DNA of 6,389 nucleotides from NCBI GenBank assembly GCA_036514635.1, contig DATBWU010000227.1, positions 1 through 6,389 of the forward strand, read 5' to 3'. Position 1 is the stretch's first letter. Each line of letters opens with the position of its first letter. This document shows positions 1 to 4,842 of this stretch, one piece after another. The DNA is from DASSFZ01 sp036514635 (lineage in GTDB: Bacteria; Chloroflexota; Anaerolineae; Fen-1058). The notes under the pieces are model-generated. The model worked only from the letters and a program-made list of their open reading frames with translations, ran no database searches and was not told where the DNA came from. The position numbers and the translations under genes are program-made.

Positions 1-1277
1 GTGGCCCACAAGATGCCCATTCCCCGACGGGCCGTGGCCACGAACGCGACGCCCTTGGGCTTGGACTGCTGAAGGTGCCGGTTGTAGCGGTGCAGCACCG
101 GCTGATGCAAGATCAGCGAGCGCAGCCCGTTCAACACGGCGCGGCGCAGATAGACATCGCCGGTTTTGACCACGCGCTTACCCTTGCCTTTGCGCGGACG
201 TGTCCCCGAGTCGTTGCGACCACTGACCAGGCCGGTGCGGCGAAACACCTGGCCGGCATAGGCATACTGGGCCGGGTCGCCGATGGCGGCCGCCAGACTG
301 GCCACCTGGATATCACTCAGGCCTTTGAGTTTGGCCCAGATGGTGTACGGCGTTTGCGCCAGCAAGTCGCGCAAGCGGTCTTCCAAGTCGGCGATGTGAC
401 GTTCGACCTCCTCCAGCAGAGCCAGGTCGTGCTGTAGGAGTTCGCAGCGGATGGCCACCAGTTCAGTCTCCGGCAGCAGCACTGTGCGCGCGTAAGCCAG
501 GATTTTGGCCGCGCGCAGGCGTCCCAGGGCAAAGTGCTGGGCGTGGAAGGCGGCCACCAAGTCGGTGGGCGTCATGGCGCTGAGTCGATGCGGGTCGGGA
601 CACACCCGGATCAGGTGCTGCAGGGTCTGGCAGGTCCAGAAGTCGGTGGTGAACAGGGGCGTGTAGCGCTGCCGGGCCTCCGCGCCGATGAGCACCAGAC
701 CGGGGAAGATGCGATCCAAGTGACCCAGGATCTGGTTCTTGAGCATGGTGCGCATCTTGACCTTGCTCAGGCGCACCCGGTCCAGTTGCTGAAGGTGCAG
801 GTACACCCCACCGGCGGGTTGGAAGGGCGACCCCTCGCCCCGGCGCAGCAGGTCGCCGATGGCCGCCACGTCAATCTCGTCCGTCTTCTCGCGGCGCATC
901 AACTGCTGGTCGCGGTTCTGCTTGACCGCGTAACTGTTGATCAGCGTCACCGGCCGCGACCGCGCGCGCAGATGCCGGGCCAGGTTCTCGAAGTAGTGGC
1001 TGGTCGGTTCCATGCCCACCAACACCACCTGGGCTTGCGTCTGCGCCACCGCCTCATCGATGGCCTGGCACAGTCGGTCAAACCCGCTCTGGAAGATGTC
1101 GATCTCAAAGGTCGGCGTCACGATCTCGCCCAAGCCGTTGTGGATCATGACCACGTGACAGTACTTGCTGATGTCCAGGGAGACGCACAGGATGCGCTCC
1201 AACGCAATCCCTCGAATCCGGTCGGCAAAGGCTTGTCCGCGTTTGCCGCGCAAATGCGTACGCTGTTTCCGGCTCAT
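1..1277 (-). CDS. IS110-family transposase (DEDD recombinase), C-terminus cut by window edge
   Basis: The minus strand stays open from an ATG at 1277 through the window edge, giving 425 codons. It encodes an IS110-type transposase, the family that moves DNA with a RuvC-like DEDD domain plus a C-terminal serine-containing Tnp domain, guided in studied members by a bridge RNA. Visible motifs are D35 in SLDISK, E90 in VGMEPTSHYFENL, D133 and D136 in KTDEIDVAAIGDLL, a helix-hairpin-helix-like stretch (LKGLSDIQVASLAAAIGD), and S357 in GRNDSG followed by KTGDVYLRRAVLNG. The start is supported by AGGAGG eight bases upstream and by the absence of another in-frame ATG or GTG before an upstream stop at 1329-1331. 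The basic N-terminus (MSRKQRTHLRGKRG) is longer than that of the second IS110 protein here. No frameshift or stop is seen, so it may be active. The family call is confident; the subgroup (IS110 or IS1111) is not decided. Confidence 0.93.
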   Translation of the reverse strand, partial: MSRKQRTHLRGKRGQAFADRIRGIALERILCVSLDISKYCHVVMIHNGLGEIVTPTFEIDIFQSGFDRLCQAIDEAVAQTQAQVVLVGMEPTSHYFENLARHLRARSRPVTLINSYAVKQNRDQQLMRREKTDEIDVAAIGDLLRRGEGSPFQPAGGVYLHLQQLDRVRLSKVKMRTMLKNQILGHLDRIFPGLVLIGAEARQRYTPLFTTDFWTCQTLQHLIRVCPDPHRLSAMTPTDLVAAFHAQHFALGRLRAAKILAYARTVLLPETELVAIRCELLQHDLALLEEVERHIADLEDRLRDLLAQTPYTIWAKLKGLSDIQVASLAAAIGDPAQYAYAGQVFRRTGLVSGRNDSGTRPRKGKGKRVVKTGDVYLRRAVLNGLRSLILHQPVLHRYNRHLQQSKPKGVAFVATARRGMGILWA

Positions 1278-1389
1278 GGTTGGTACCTCCTGACGATGGA
1301 TGGGCCCATCTGCCAGGCCGGAGCGGGATCAAAGCGCTGTGCGTCTCCCATCCGATGGGATGGGCTCCGGCCTCTCAGCGCGATGGGGC
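1278..1389 (-). ncRNA. Candidate bridge RNA / structured leader of the first IS110 element
   Basis: Between a promoter-like sequence and the transposase start lies about 110 bp rich in nested palindromes. The outer arms are AGGCCGGAGC (1315-1324) and GCTCCGGCCT (1364-1373). Inside them is a perfect six-pair hairpin with a three-base loop (TCCCAT 1346-1351, ATGGGA 1355-1360). Next to them is the 12-base palindrome GATGGGCCCATC (1299-1310). In IS110-group elements such as IS621, the bridge RNA is transcribed from the non-coding left end upstream of the transposase and forms stem-loops carrying target- and donor-binding loops. Position, strand and folding fit that arrangement; the loop guides were not matched to a target. 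A plain structured 5' UTR or attenuator is the alternative. Confidence 0.38.
1286..1291 (-). promoter_or_regulatory. Ribosome binding site of the first IS110 transposase
   Basis: The minus strand reads AGGAGG followed by eight bases and the ATG at 1277. This perfect Shine-Dalgarno core fixes the start codon. Confidence 0.85.
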
Positions 1390-1395
1390 GGAGGC

Positions 1396-1423
1396 ACTGT
1401 AGCCGTATTGAGGCCGGTGTCAA
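1396..1423 (-). promoter_or_regulatory. Sigma-70-like promoter for the IS110 leader and transposase
   Basis: The minus strand shows a perfect -35 TTGACA (1418-1423), a 16-base spacer and the -10-like TACAGT (1396-1401). Transcription would begin near 1389 and run through the palindromic leader into the transposase. The -35 sits within the palindrome CCGGTG-TCAAC-CACCGG (plus strand, 1414-1430), which could be an operator or part of a repeated motif. Confidence 0.45.
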
Positions 1424-1430
1424 CCACCGG
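1413..1430. repeat. Shared palindromic motif, copy A
   Basis: GCCGGTGTCAACCACCGG matches 15 of 18 bases of GCCGGTATCGACCACTGG at 4305-4322. Similarity continues leftwards into gccgtattga (1402) and gccgcataga (4295). Copy A is almost a perfect hairpin. It lies upstream of the IS110 transposase on the minus strand and just before the PD40 gene on the plus strand. Confidence 0.5.
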
Positions 1431-1446
1431 CGAAATCCATAATACC

Positions 1447-1452
1447 AGGAGA
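1447..1452 (+). promoter_or_regulatory. Ribosome binding site of the PD40 gene
   Basis: AGGAGA lies six bases before the ATG at 1459. It decides the start, because the frame is open further upstream to 1300 without a ribosome binding site or signal peptide. Confidence 0.8.
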
Positions 1453-1458
1453 ACTGAC

Positions 1459-2250
1459 ATGAACAACAAACCCATTCGTCGTTTCTTGAGATATGCTCTG
1501 AGCGCAATCTTGCTGTTGGCGCTGATCGCTGGCGCGGTCACGGTCTATGCGGCCTTTCCAGGGACAAACGGCAAAATTGCTTTCGATAGCCGACGGGACG
1601 GTAACCCTGAGATCTATGTGATGAACGCTGACGGCAGCGGACAGACCAACCTCACCAACAACCCGGCGAACGACGCCGTTCCCGCCTGGTCACCCGACGG
1701 CAGCAAGATTGCGTTTACCAGCTTCCGGGACGACGTGAACGGCGAGGTCTACGTGATGAGCGCCGACGGCAGTAATGTCACCCGCCTCACCAACAACCCG
1801 GCGCAGGACGGCTATACGTCCTGGTCGCCCAGTGGCACAAAGATTGTCTTCATGAGTGAGCGCGACGGTAACACTGAGATCTACGTGATGAACGCCGACG
1901 GTAGCGGGCAGACCAACCTCACCAACAACGCAGCAGGAGATCATTTTCCCGCTTGGTTGCCCGACGGCACGAAGATTGCATTCACGAGTGCCCGTGATGG
2001 CAACGATGAAATCTATGTGATGAACGCCGACGGCAGCGGGCAGACCAACCTCAGCAACAACCCGGCTAGCGAAGATACTCCTGACTGGCAGCCGCTTCCG
2101 AGTAAGGTGACGATTTGCCATAAGCCTGGTACTCCAGCTCAGAAGACTTTGGTAATCCCAATCCAGGCTTTAAAAGGCCACCTAGTATTACAACGAGACT
2201 TTCATTACTACGAGGCTTTTGGCTTTATCGACCTCGAGCCACGTTTTTGA
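1459..2250 (+). CDS. Exported PD40/TolB-like beta-propeller protein, tail replaced by IS sequence
   Basis: The 263-residue product begins with a signal peptide: basic MNNKPIRRFLR, a hydrophobic core at about 13-29, and a likely cut near residues 31-32 (VYAA). Four PD40 (WD40-like beta-propeller) repeats start at residues 40, 84, 129 and 173, each with an IAFTS.RDGN.EIYVMNADGS core and an AWSPDG-like end. Such repeats form partial propellers in TolB-like and cell-surface proteins and probably act in binding; no catalytic residues are visible. Residues 217-242 (VTICHKPGTPAQKTL to GHL) match a C-terminal module I recall from many secreted environmental proteins, which usually continues with a GHGD-like stretch. 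Here residues 243-263 are encoded by the inverted repeat and interior of the IS701-like element, so the native tail is lost. The protein may still fold and be exported. Four blades are few for a closed propeller. Confidence 0.85.
   Translation: MNNKPIRRFLRYALSAILLLALIAGAVTVYAAFPGTNGKIAFDSRRDGNPEIYVMNADGSGQTNLTNNPANDAVPAWSPDGSKIAFTSFRDDVNGEVYVMSADGSNVTRLTNNPAQDGYTSWSPSGTKIVFMSERDGNTEIYVMNADGSGQTNLTNNAAGDHFPAWLPDGTKIAFTSARDGNDEIYVMNADGSGQTNLSNNPASEDTPDWQPLPSKVTICHKPGTPAQKTLVIPIQALKGHLVLQRDFHYYEAFGFIDLEPRF
1576..2100 (+). repeat. Four tandem PD40 repeat units of about 132 bp
   Basis: Units of 44-45 codons start at 1576, 1708, 1843 and 1975. Similarity holds at DNA level: the stretches beginning at 1609, 1876 and 2008 are nearly the same over about 60 bp, while the second unit has drifted more. 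Confidence 0.75.
2183..2220 (+). repeat. Left terminal inverted repeat of the IS701-like element
   Basis: This repeat matches the reverse complement of 3735-3772 at 37 of 38 bases; the only difference is in the inner ACGAGGCTTT. It contains two direct copies of the 10-base word ACGAGACTTT (the second with that mismatch) spaced 17 bp apart, probably a two-part transposase binding site. It also encodes part of the PD40 protein tail on the plus strand and the transposase stop codon (2208-2210) on the minus strand. Confidence 0.92.
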
Positions 2251-3690
2251 TGACGTTGCGAGGTGCGTTTGCGATGAGACTGGTAAGCCGCGTAGTTACG
2301 GCGCTGACGATAGGCAATGACCTCCAAGACATCCGGCCAACATTTCTCGTCGTCGATCAGACTGGCGACCAGTTGGCGTGCCTGAGCGGTGGTGAGCGCG
2401 GATGACTTTTTTTAACCGCAGGCGGACTTGGATCAAGAAGTGATGGGCCAGAAAGGTCTGCGCCCTATGGTGATGCCAGCCGCGCCACGTGCGCGTTTCG
2501 TAATGATCCATACCGACCTCGCCTTTGGCTTCCTCGAAGACCGTTTCAATGGGCCAACGTTGACCACTCATGTCGGCCAACGTCTGGAGCGTAGCCGTCG
2601 TGGGCGCATTGCTCAAGTAAGGCTTCACTTGGGCTGGCTCACTCAGACTCCGCCGGAAGACCGCCCACACGCGTGGCCCCGGCAACCGATTGCGGACAGT
2701 CGTCACCCGCACAACAGCGAAGTCAGCTACCAGCGGCCCCTTGCTTCCTTCTTGAATCGTCATCCGATGCCACTTCGATTGGGACAACTGCGCCGCGAGT
2801 TCTCGCATTTCCTGAGCGCGCGGGGCATCCAACCTCACACGCACACGGACGCGTGGCCGCCCCAGCAGACTTGGCCCCGGTGGCTCCACTTCCGGCGTGT
2901 GCAACCACACTCGCGTATCGCTGGGTACCTCGGCGAAATACCATTTGCCCAGCGCCGCGATCCCGTCCCCAAAGCCCGGATTTTGGCCGAAACGTTCATC
3001 TCACGTGACCCAGTGGAACGGGATCACCTCCCGCGCGACCAAGTCGCGCACCATCTCCACGGCCAACTCGGGCTCAGTGCGAAACGGCGTGTTGGCTGGA
3101 ATGCCGCACACTTGCCAGCGCGCCCGATGATCCCGATCAAACCACTCTTCGGGCAAATACAAGCGGCTGTTCAAGAACGTGTACCCCTGCGGACTGCTGT
3201 AGACGACAAACACGCCTTCTTGGCAATTCGCAATCTTGCCCAATGTCCCGCAATACTGACGCGCCACCCCGACCGAGTGCTCACCCTGTTTCGGGAAGCC
3301 ACTGCCATCCACAATGACCACGCCGCGTGGATCGCCCAGCGACGCTGCGACCAAAGTCTGATGACGATGAATCACGCCGTTAGCGTCCCACTGTCCATCG
3401 CCAATGAACTCTTGAACGGCACGCACGACATTCGGATCCGTGCCGAGCAGACCCAACACGAGTGGCTCAATCGTCTTGCGTTCCAAATTCGACAGTTGTC
3501 CACACAGATACAGCGCCGACCAGCGACGCTGTTCGCGTCGGTAGAAGCAATCGTGAAACGCTCGATGATAGTCGGTCAACGCTTGACAAATCGCTTCACG
3601 ATCTTGCGCGGTCAGCTTGGTGCTCGGTGGTCGACCGCTCGCAGGTGGTTGACTTCGAGTTATCCGGCGATGCTTGAATTTGTAAGTCAT
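2208..3690 (-). pseudogene. IS701-family-like DDE transposase, broken by a nonsense codon and a frameshift
   Basis: Translation begins at ATG 3690, six bases after AAGGA. The first 229 residues include VIVDGSGFPKQGEHSVGVARQ (first catalytic Asp, D128) and RQYCGTLGK. An in-frame TGA at 3001-3003 interrupts HWVT-stop-DERFG, just before the second catalytic Asp. The same frame continues with GKWYFAEVP and the region of the catalytic Glu, WPIETVFEEAKGEVGMDHYE. At an A7 run (T7 at 2407-2413) the frame is lost. Without the shift it ends at 2296 with an unrelated tail; one base over, it reads SSALTTAQARQLVASLIDD and AYRQRRNYAAYQSHRKR, a normal-looking C-terminus, to a TAG at 2208-2210. Six or nine As would restore the frame. 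Two independent lesions point to a dead gene, although slippage at A7 could mask the second. Confidence 0.88.
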
Positions 3691-3696
3691 GGCGGT

Positions 3697-3701
3697 TCCT
3701 T
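3697..3701 (-). promoter_or_regulatory. Ribosome binding site of the IS701-like transposase
   Basis: The minus strand reads AAGGA six bases before the ATG at 3690. It lies inside the element, between the right inverted repeat and the coding sequence. Confidence 0.65.
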
Positions 3702-3726
3702 TTCACAGATATCGCCATGGAGTCTA

Positions 3727-4245
3727 TCACACGTAAAAGTCTCGTAGTAATGAAAGTCTCGTTGTAATACTACGCCGCTGCACCTTAAGTGACGGCAATT
3801 CCGCCCCATACATTTCCCGCTCCTTCTCTTTCCGAAATGCGCAGGCCCGCCGGAAGGCTTCGTCTTTGCCAAATTTCGTAATGGAGAAGGTGGTGCGGTG
3901 CATCGGCCCGGACGCGGGACGCCACGTCACTTCATAGACCGGGCCGACCTTGCTCCCGTCGCGGGTCCGGGCTTTGGTAGTCCGACGGACGCCAATGACC
4001 CCCGTCCGATTGCGCGGACTGACCGCTATCACACTGCGTTCGGTACGGGGTTTGCCTAACTCGCGCTCCTTGGCATCGCGCCAGGTGCGCGCGGCCTGGA
4101 GGGCTGGCCGCTTGCCGCGATAGCCGCTGTCACTGAAGAAGCGGGAGTGGATGGCGCCCTTGAAGGCGACGCGGACATACCAGCCGTGCGTGTTTTTCTT
4201 GGGATGATCAATGCGCGAAATGCTTTTGTAGCCACGGGCCGTCAT
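3727..4245 (-). CDS. AP2-like two-repeat DNA-binding protein, C-terminus capped by IS sequence
   Basis: The 172-residue, strongly basic product shows two AP2/ERF-like units. Unit one (about 6-65) reads YKSISRIDHPKKNTHGWYVRV, then FFSDSGYRGKRPALQAA and RDAKERELGK. Unit two (about 81-147) has TGVIGVRR, YEVTWRP, TTFSITKFGKDEAFRRACAFRKEKEREMYG. This is the strand-strand-strand-helix layout of AP2 domains, known from plant factors and also found in bacterial and phage proteins, often with mobile elements. Sequence-specific DNA binding is expected; the target is unknown. The start follows AAAGGAG by seven bases. Residues after R158 (SITTRLSLLRDFYV) and the stop are encoded by the right end of the IS701-like element. 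Both AP2 units precede the junction, so the protein may still work. No nuclease motif such as HNH is visible. Confidence 0.75.
   Translation of the reverse strand: MTARGYKSISRIDHPKKNTHGWYVRVAFKGAIHSRFFSDSGYRGKRPALQAARTWRDAKERELGKPRTERSVIAVSPRNRTGVIGVRRTTKARTRDGSKVGPVYEVTWRPASGPMHRTTFSITKFGKDEAFRRACAFRKEKEREMYGAELPSLKVQRRSITTRLSLLRDFYV
3735..3772 (-). repeat. Right terminal inverted repeat of the IS701-like element
   Basis: This is the reverse complement of 2183-2220 with one mismatch. Both 10-base ACGAGACTTT words are intact here, 17 bp apart. On the minus strand it encodes residues 159-169 of the AP2-like protein; the stop codon follows just inside the element at 3727-3729. Confidence 0.92.
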
Positions 4246-4252
4246 GAAGAAA

Positions 4253-4259
4253 CTCCTTT
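4253..4259 (-). promoter_or_regulatory. Ribosome binding site of the AP2-like gene
   Basis: The minus strand has AAAGGAG seven bases before the ATG at 4245, fixing the start MTARGYKS. Confidence 0.8.
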
Positions 4260-4304
4260 GGAAAAACCTGTATCAAGAGCCGTGTCATTCTGCTGCCGCA
4301 TAGA

Positions 4305-4322
4305 GCCGGTATCGACCACTGG
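4305..4322. repeat. Shared palindromic motif, copy B
   Basis: GCCGGTATCGACCACTGG matches 15 of 18 bases of the motif at 1413-1430. It lies about 60 bp upstream of the AP2-like gene on the minus strand, in the same orientation relative to that gene as copy A has to the first IS110 transposase. The -35-like TCGATA falls within it, followed 17 bases later by CAGAAT, a weak promoter. Confidence 0.45.
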
Positions 4323-4333
4323 TTCACCGAGCG

Positions 4334-4524
4334 GCCCAACGACCGAGCTAAGCCGCCGACGTGATACGCCCAGCGCCACCGCAGGCGAGGCGCGACAGCC
4401 ATACCGCTACTATTGTTGGCCGGATACGACAGTTGCGAACGCTACTTCACGGCGATTCTACCTCGCCAGCCTGAGCCTCTGATTCGCGGCGCGGTAGGCG
4501 GTCGGCTGCATGCGCTGGTTATTA
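4334..4524 (-). repeat. attC-like / 'MQPTA'-type intergenic repeat (tentative)
   Basis: The segment begins GCCCAACGACCGAGCT and ends CGGCTGCATGCGCTGGTTATTA. Its ends are imperfectly complementary (AGCCGCCGAC near 4351; GGCGGTCGGCT at 4497-4507). GCCCAAC and GTTATTA resemble the outer boxes of integron attC sites, where GTTRRRY is expected. On the minus strand, 4497-4511 would spell MQPTA, a peptide I recall as a hallmark of intergenic repeats mistakenly translated in many genomes. At 190 bp it is longer than a typical attC, and an inner GTTGG near 4415 may mean that two copies or an insertion are present. No integrase is in the window. Confidence 0.33.
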
Positions 4525-4559
4525 GAATGTAATCGCTCGCTGCCCACAGCGGCGAGGTT

Positions 4560-4812
4560 GAGAGCGGGCCCGGTCGGTGCTATCCTGTGAGTGATCAGCA
4601 GACGGGAACGCACCGGGGGCTGGGAGCGTGCGGGCGAACCGAAACCGGCTATGAGATGACTCACGTCAAGCTCGTCTTGGTTACGGGAGCACTGCACCGC
4701 ATGTGTTTGGTTCCCCCGTCGTAAGCTCTGATCTGAGGCAGCCCAAGTCAGGCTGAACTCGTATCGGTAGTTGAAGTTCTTTGCCCCGCTCCGCGAATCC
4801 GAGCCCGCTCTC
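4560..4812. repeat. Inverted repeat flanking the leader of the second IS110 element
   Basis: GAGAGCGGGC at 4560-4569 is exactly complementary to GCCCGCTCTC at 4803-4812. With one extra base and one mismatch the match extends outwards through GGT and inwards by two more bases. The arms enclose about 230 bp directly upstream of the transposase, where a bridge RNA would be encoded. They could close a long-range stem in that transcript or mark part of the element end. Confidence 0.45.
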
Positions 4813-4829
4813 ACCGTTGATGATAGCAC

Positions 4830-4835
4830 AGGAGA
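4830..4835 (+). promoter_or_regulatory. Ribosome binding site of the second IS110 transposase
   Basis: AGGAGA lies seven bases before ATG 4843. It supports that start over the upstream in-frame ATG at 4771, whose added residues do not resemble the family. Confidence 0.8.
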
Positions 4836-4842
4836 CGCGAAA

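Larger units (their letters stand above)
1..1430 (-). mobile_element. IS110-family insertion sequence, left part; right end outside window
   Basis: The element is inferred from the transposase at 1-1277 and the structured leader upstream of it. IS110 elements have no classical long terminal inverted repeats, so the left boundary cannot be read directly. It must lie between the transposase start and the start of the PD40 gene at 1459, and 1430 is only an estimate from the promoter-like sequence at 1396-1423. The other end lies beyond the window. Confidence 0.5.
2183..3772 (-). mobile_element. IS701-family-like insertion sequence, about 1.59 kb, complete but with a broken transposase
   Basis: The element is bounded by inverted repeats of 38 bp at 2183-2220 and 3735-3772 and carries one transposase pseudogene on the minus strand. 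IS701-family elements are reported to make 4-bp target duplications of the form YTAR. If the true ends are 2187 and 3768, the flanks are CTAG on the left and CTAC on the right, one base short of a perfect duplication. It sits at the junction of the PD40 gene (left) and the AP2-like gene (right) and provides stop codons for both. The family call rests on the transposase sequence, element length and possible target duplication. Confidence 0.85.
4246..4842. other. Intergenic region between the AP2-like gene and the second IS110 transposase
   Basis: I see no credible gene in these 597 bp. It holds the AP2 gene leader (4246-4330), the attC-like repeat (4334-4524), and a stretch of about 300 bp that must include the left end of the second IS110 element and any bridge RNA. 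A minus-strand frame running 4850-4458 encodes a low-quality protein without recognisable domains and is judged spurious. Confidence 0.6.

Noticed and set aside
534..1442. A 302-codon open frame on the plus strand opposite the first IS110 transposase
   Set aside because: It is in register with the transposase codons on the other strand, has no ribosome binding site or domain, and is rich in His, Gln and Arg as expected for an antisense shadow in GC-rich DNA.
1438..1443. CATAAT as a -10 box for the PD40 gene
   Set aside because: It would place the transcript start at the ribosome binding site and no -35 box lies at proper spacing.
3001..3003. TGA read as an amino acid (alternative genetic code or selenocysteine)
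   Set aside because: The PD40 gene, the AP2-like gene and the second IS110 transposase all end at TGA, and the GC-rich sequence does not suggest the lineages that reassign it. I saw no selenocysteine insertion element near the codon.
2428..3747. A 439-codon plus-strand open frame through the IS701-like element
   Set aside because: It lies antisense to the transposase whose DDE motifs are clear, shows no domain of its own, and ends within the right part of the element.
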